Assembly: GCF_031457955.1 (NCBI RefSeq)
Contig: NZ_JAVDXN010000004.1
Span: 372,001 to 436,000 of the forward strand
Reading direction: 5' to 3'
From: Mixta sp031457955
Lineage (GTDB): Bacteria > Pseudomonadota > Gammaproteobacteria > Enterobacterales > Enterobacteriaceae
DNA length: 64,000 nucleotides
Below are positions 60,395 through 64,000 of the stretch, piece after piece. The first letter of the stretch is position 1. Every line of letters starts with the position of its first letter. Made by a program: the position numbers and the translations under genes. Under the pieces are notes generated by a model. That model had not been told where the DNA came from and did no database searches. It was given only the letters and a program-made list of their open reading frames with translations.

Positions 60395-60970
60395 TTAGTA
60401 GTAAGAGTGCTCGCCGCGCTGATGCTCGGTAAGATCGCGTACGCCTTTCAGCTCAGGGAAAGCTGCCAGCATCTCTTTCTCGATCCCTTCTTTCAGCGTC
60501 ACGTCGACCATGGAACAGCCGTTACAGCCGCCGCCGAACTGCAGAATGGCATAGCCTTCATCGGTGATTTCCATTAGCGTTACGCGGCCGCCGTGGCCCG
60601 CCAGCTGCGGGTTGATCTGCGCCTGCAGCAGATATTCAACGCGCTCCAGCAGCGGCGCGTCATCAGAAACCTTACGCATTTTGGCGTTCGGCGCTTTCAG
60701 CGTCAGCTGGGAACCGAGATTATCGGTAACAAAATCGATTTCGGCATCTTCCAGATAGGGCGCGCTCAGCTCATCCACATAGGCGGAAAGCTTCTCGAAC
60801 TTCAGTTCGGTGTCGCTTGGTTCTACCGCATCCGGCGGGCAATATGACACGCCGCATTCGGCCGTTGGGGTGCCCGGATTAATCACGAACACGCGGATTT
60901 GAGTGCCTTCTTCCTGATTTGAAAGCAGTTTTGCAAAATGGTCCTGGGCAGCATCGGTAATTCGGATCAT
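60395..60970 (-). CDS. nfuA: Fe-S biogenesis protein NfuA
   Basis: 191 residues, exactly the E. coli length. An N-terminal degenerate A-type carrier domain (FVINPGTPTAECGVSYCPPD) and a C-terminal Nfu domain with Cys149 and Cys152 (GGGCNGCSMVDVTLKEGIEK) that hold a bridging [4Fe-4S] cluster. It delivers clusters to proteins such as lipoyl synthase under stress. Same strand as gntX would be divergent from bioH, as in E. coli. Confidence 0.97.
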   Translation of the reverse strand: MIRITDAAQDHFAKLLSNQEEGTQIRVFVINPGTPTAECGVSYCPPDAVEPSDTELKFEKLSAYVDELSAPYLEDAEIDFVTDNLGSQLTLKAPNAKMRKVSDDAPLLERVEYLLQAQINPQLAGHGGRVTLMEITDEGYAILQFGGGCNGCSMVDVTLKEGIEKEMLAAFPELKGVRDLTEHQRGEHSYY

Positions 60971-61028
60971 GGCAGTTGCTCAATAGTTGACTAATTTAGT
61001 TGGTTATAATACGCCCATCGCCGACGCT

Positions 61029-61712
61029 CTACAAGGTACGGCAAAGGCACCAAATCTGGACGCTGGCGGCTCCGGCACGAATAAGCAAACGGCTGATTTC
61101 CGCTGCGGTAGTGCCAGTGGTGACCACGTCATCAATCAGGGCGATATGGCGATCCTGAACGGGAATTTCAAGCCGAAAAGCGCCACGCAGGTTGCGCTTA
61201 CGCGCCTGCGCCCCAAGCTGATGTTGCACCTGCGCGCTGCGGCAGCGCGTTACGCCCTGCGGGGAGTACGCGCAGCTCAGCCAGCGTGCTAACGGCTGGG
61301 CCAGCAGATCGGCCTGATTAAAACCGCGTCGCCAGGCGCGCTGATGATGCAGCGGCACGGCCAGCAGAATATCGGGACGAAGCAGGCCGCGCTGGCGTCT
61401 GGCAGCCAACCAGCTTAGCAAAATCAGCCGCGCCAGCATCACAGAGAGTGCTGTCTGGCCGGAGAATTTATAACGCGCCACCAGCTGGCTGAGCGGCGGG
61501 CAATAATCGCTTACCGCGATCAGCTGTTGCCAGGGCGGCGGGCGGTGCAGGCAGCGTCCACAGGGAATCCGCGCATCACCGGCGGGCAGCCCGCAGCGCG
61601 GACAGCAAAGCGGTAACGGCGGCAGGGCACGCAAACAATAGCTGCATAAGCCCTGCTTCGGCAGCGCCAGCGGCGTCTGGCATAGCCAACAACCTCCCTG
61701 CATTGGTAGCAT
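61029..61712 (-). CDS. gntX: GntX, ComF-family DNA utilisation protein
   Basis: 227 residues (E. coli 227). N-terminal zinc-finger cysteines (CWLCQTPLAL, CSYC, CPRCGLPAG, CGRCLHRPPPWQ) and a C-terminal phosphoribosyltransferase-like domain (IALIDDVVTTGTTAAEISRL). The ComF family is linked to use of DNA as nutrient. Divergent from bioH, as in E. coli. Confidence 0.94.
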   Translation of the reverse strand: MLPMQGGCWLCQTPLALPKQGLCSYCLRALPPLPLCCPRCGLPAGDARIPCGRCLHRPPPWQQLIAVSDYCPPLSQLVARYKFSGQTALSVMLARLILLSWLAARRQRGLLRPDILLAVPLHHQRAWRRGFNQADLLAQPLARWLSCAYSPQGVTRCRSAQVQHQLGAQARKRNLRGAFRLEIPVQDRHIALIDDVVTTGTTAAEISRLLIRAGAASVQIWCLCRTL

Positions 61713-61751
61713 AGCGACCTCCTTAATTTAGCAACGATGAGACAATAACTG

Positions 61752-62525
61752 ATGGCGCAGCTTTACTGGCACACAACCGGCACCGGCAATCGCGATCTTG
61801 TGCTGCTGCACGGATGGGGACTGAACGCGGAAGTATGGCGTTGCATCGCTGAGCCGCTCAGCGCACATTTTCGGCTGCATTTTGTGGATCTGGCGGGCTT
61901 TGGCCGCAGCCAGGGGTTTGGCGCATTAACGCTGGATGAGATGGTGGATGCTTTGCTGCCGCACCTGCCGGAAAAGGCGCTGCTGCTGGGCTGGTCGTTG
62001 GGCGGGCTGGTTGCCAGCCGTCTGGCGCTGCGCTATCCGCAGCGGGTTCTCGGCCTGATTACCGTGGCCTCTTCGCCGCGTTTTACCGCTGATGAAGAAA
62101 GCTGGCCGGGGATTAAGCCAGAAACGCTGTCCGGCTTTCAGCAGCAGCTTAGCGATGATTATCAGCGTACCGTTGAACGCTTTTTAGCCCTGCAAACGCT
62201 GGGCACGCCAAGCGCCAGGCAGGATGCGCGCGCGTTAAAAGAGGTGGTGCTGTCGCAGCCGATACCGCCGGTTGAAGTGTTGGCGGGCGGGCTGGAGATA
62301 CTACGCCGCGTTGATTTACGCGCCGAAATGGATGCGCTGCAGGTTCCGCTGCTGCGCATTTACGGCTATCTGGATGGGCTGGTGCCGCGTAAGGTCGCCA
62401 CGCTGCTGGATCAGCGCTGGCCCGCCAGTGCTTCGCTGATCATGGAAAAAGCTGCCCATGCGCCGTTTGTTTCTCATCCGCAGGAATTTAGCGCGGCGGT
62501 TCGGCAGTTCAGTGAGTCTGTTTAA
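61752..62525 (+). CDS. bioH: Pimeloyl-ACP methyl ester carboxylesterase BioH
   Basis: 257 residues (E. coli 256). An alpha/beta hydrolase removing the methyl group from pimeloyl-ACP methyl ester in biotin synthesis. Nucleophile Ser82 in LLLGWSLGGLVASRLALRYP; oxyanion region LLHGWGLNAEVW; Asp in YGYLDGLVP and His in KAAHAPFVSHP complete the triad. Confidence 0.96.
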   Translation: MAQLYWHTTGTGNRDLVLLHGWGLNAEVWRCIAEPLSAHFRLHFVDLAGFGRSQGFGALTLDEMVDALLPHLPEKALLLGWSLGGLVASRLALRYPQRVLGLITVASSPRFTADEESWPGIKPETLSGFQQQLSDDYQRTVERFLALQTLGTPSARQDARALKEVVLSQPIPPVEVLAGGLEILRRVDLRAEMDALQVPLLRIYGYLDGLVPRKVATLLDQRWPASASLIMEKAAHAPFVSHPQEFSAAVRQFSESV

Positions 62526-62700
62526 GAAACTTTATCTCTTTAGCTGGCAAAATATCACCGGGCGTTAATAATTGTAGCTGAGCAAGGCCGCTGATCATGA
62601 CTGTAAAAGTCTGCCAGGGAGCAGGGCGCTGTATCCCCTTATCTCATTGTATTCATTCGGCGGTCTGAGTTTTCCGGTTAACTTATGACGAGGGTGTGCT

Positions 62701-62970
62701 ATGAATATCATTAAAACTATTGCTGTAACGTGCCTGCTGGGCGGTCTCTCCTTTTCTGCGCTGGCGGCACAGGAAGTGACCAAGGAAGATGTGCAGAAAA
62801 TGAACCTGGAGAAAATCGGCACGGTGAACACCACGGCGGAAACCACCTCGCCGATGGATGCCAAACAGGAACTGTCAAAAATGGCGGATGAGAAGGGCGG
62901 CAAATATTATGTGGTGATCGCTGGTCGCGAGCATGGTCGTTTCAGCGCCACGGCTGACGTGTATAAGTAA
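62701..62970 (+). CDS. DUF1471 (YdgH/BhsA/McbA-like) periplasmic protein
   Basis: 89 residues with a signal peptide (NIIKTIAVTCLLGGLSFSAL) and a compact C-terminal DUF1471 domain (KIGTVNTTAETTSPMDAKQE, KYYVVIAGREHGRFSATADV). These small periplasmic proteins of enterobacteria are usually stress-inducible. The exact paralogue cannot be named. In E. coli feoABC follows bioH at this place; here it is absent. The ribosome site is GAGGGTGTGCT. Confidence 0.85.
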   Translation: MNIIKTIAVTCLLGGLSFSALAAQEVTKEDVQKMNLEKIGTVNTTAETTSPMDAKQELSKMADEKGGKYYVVIAGREHGRFSATADVYK

Positions 62971-63000
62971 TGGTTCAGCAGGCATAGCGGTTATGCCTGC

Positions 63001-64000
63001 TTATCCTTTTAGCCACAGATAATGCCACGGCGGCAGCGTTACCGGCTGTGCGCCATCAATCAGCTTTTGGGCAATCACGTCACGGTATTTCTTCGCTTCC
63101 GGCAGCATCGCCTCCACGTTTTTTCCGCTCAGATTAAACACGCACAGCAGACCATTATCCTGCGCGGATGCGTAGCGCCGCAGCATCAGCAGCGTATTTT
63201 CACTGTCGAGGATCTCCATGGGATTATCGGGATGAAACGCGGGCTGACGCGTGCGTAGCTGAATCAGCGCGCTGAGCCGATTAAAGATCTGCTGGCGCAG
63301 GTAATCGCCGCCCGACAACGCTTTTTCAATCGCCGAGAGCGCATATTTTTCGCGGTTAATGGCACGGTTATGGCCCGCGACCTTCACGCCTTCCTGATCG
63401 TTGCGTGAACCAAGAATGCTCTGGATATAAATGGCGGGCACGCCGGGGAAAGCCAGCAGAATAGCGTGCGCCAGCATAAAGCGCCGGATGCGCGTGTCAT
63501 CGTCATCGCTCTGTTTGTTCAGCGCATCCATATAGGTAACGTTGATTTCATACGGGCTGGTGGTGCCATCCGGGTTGTTTTTATAGGAGATCAGCGCCCC
63601 TTCCAGCGCCAGGTCGCGCACCAGCGAAACAATTTCCACTTCCGGCAGAATGCCGCGCGCCGGATTAAGGCCGATGCCATCATGCGACGCGAGGAAGTTG
63701 AAAAAAGTGGTGGTGGAACTGCCCAGATCGAGACCGGCAGCCCACTGGCGCAACGCGCGCGCCGAGCCATTATGAATAGCGTGCAGCACCAGCGGCGGCA
63801 GCGAAAATTGATAAACCATCTGCGCTTCATCCTGACCGTTGCCAAAGTAGCTGATATTGTCCTGATGCGGCACGTTGGTTTCAGTAATGATCACCGTGCC
63901 GGGCGCAACCACATCGGCAATGGCGCGGAACAGCTTCACCAGCAGATGGGTGTTTTCCAGATGGATGCAGCGTGTGCCGGGTGTTTTCCACATATAGCCC
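63001..64000 (-). CDS. GH13 sugar phosphorylase (sucrose / glucosylglycerate phosphorylase type), 5' end outside window
   Basis: The C-terminal 333 residues of a GH13_18-type protein; the frame continues beyond 64000. Visible is the general acid in ITETNVPHQDNISYFGNGQD, the block MVYQFSLPPLVLHAIHNGSA and the third acid in FLASHDGIGLNPARG, followed by the small C-terminal beta domain. The family cleaves glucosides with phosphate to glucose-1-phosphate. The spacing resembles YcjM glucosylglycerate phosphorylase and sucrose phosphorylases; substrate cannot be told. Converges with the DUF1471 gene. Confidence 0.82.
   Translation of the reverse strand, partial: GYMWKTPGTRCIHLENTHLLVKLFRAIADVVAPGTVIITETNVPHQDNISYFGNGQDEAQMVYQFSLPPLVLHAIHNGSARALRQWAAGLDLGSSTTTFFNFLASHDGIGLNPARGILPEVEIVSLVRDLALEGALISYKNNPDGTTSPYEINVTYMDALNKQSDDDDTRIRRFMLAHAILLAFPGVPAIYIQSILGSRNDQEGVKVAGHNRAINREKYALSAIEKALSGGDYLRQQIFNRLSALIQLRTRQPAFHPDNPMEILDSENTLLMLRRYASAQDNGLLCVFNLSGKNVEAMLPEAKKYRDVIAQKLIDGAQPVTLPPWHYLWLKG

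Overview
The window is chromosomal DNA from a gamma-proteobacterium of the order Enterobacterales. Gene content and protein identity point to the Erwiniaceae (Pantoea, Erwinia or Mixta type). This assignment rests on recognised proteins and gene order, not on a search. Most of the window follows the E. coli segment around min 76-77: dcrB-yhhQ-tusA-yhhN-yhhM-yhhL-rsmD-ftsYEX-rpoH-panM-livKHMGF-ugpBAECQ-yhhA-ggt, then yhhW-gntR-gntK-gntU-yhgN-asd, then glgBXCAP, glpD/glpEGR, malT/malPQ, nfuA-gntX-bioH.

Layout. 1-199 is the end of an Rpn-family nuclease gene. 349-9909 holds small envelope genes, sulfur relay (tusA), rRNA methylation (rsmD), membrane targeting and division (ftsYEX) and the heat-shock sigma factor (rpoH). 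A monofunctional indole-glycerol-phosphate synthase sits where E. coli has zntA. 9999-15718 carries panM and a branched-chain amino acid ABC transporter with one binding protein. 15729-16242 is packed with tandem repeats and a large palindrome, followed by phased Pho boxes. 16363-21310 is the glycerol-3-phosphate ABC transporter and its phosphodiesterase. ggt ends this block.

The synteny is broken by AT-rich accessory DNA at several points. (a) 23558-25790, between ggt and the yhhW block: a complete holin / i-spanin / o-spanin / endolysin lysis cassette with no other phage genes, followed by a Phd-PIN toxin-antitoxin pair. (b) 32569-37276, between asd and glgB: two small glycine-rich peptides with class II microcin-like 15-residue double-glycine leaders, a signal-peptide-bearing prolyl oligopeptidase and a GntR-type regulator. 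This is the best candidate for an undescribed system. (c) 58367-60249, where E. coli has gntT: a DUF3289/DUF943 pair and an orphan small protein. (d) 62701-64000, after bioH: a DUF1471 protein and a truncated GH13 sugar phosphorylase.

Metabolically the core genes cover phosphate and glycerol-phosphate scavenging (Ugp, UgpQ, GlpD, GlpR), gluconate uptake (GntRKU), glycogen synthesis and breakdown (GlgBXCAP), maltodextrin use (MalTPQ), aspartate-family amino acids (Asd), biotin (BioH) and Fe-S assembly (NfuA). Regulatory sites that can be read directly include a GntR operator, a GlpR operator, tandem Pho boxes, MalT-box-like sites, DnaA boxes with a sigma-E promoter before rpoH, and many intrinsic terminators.
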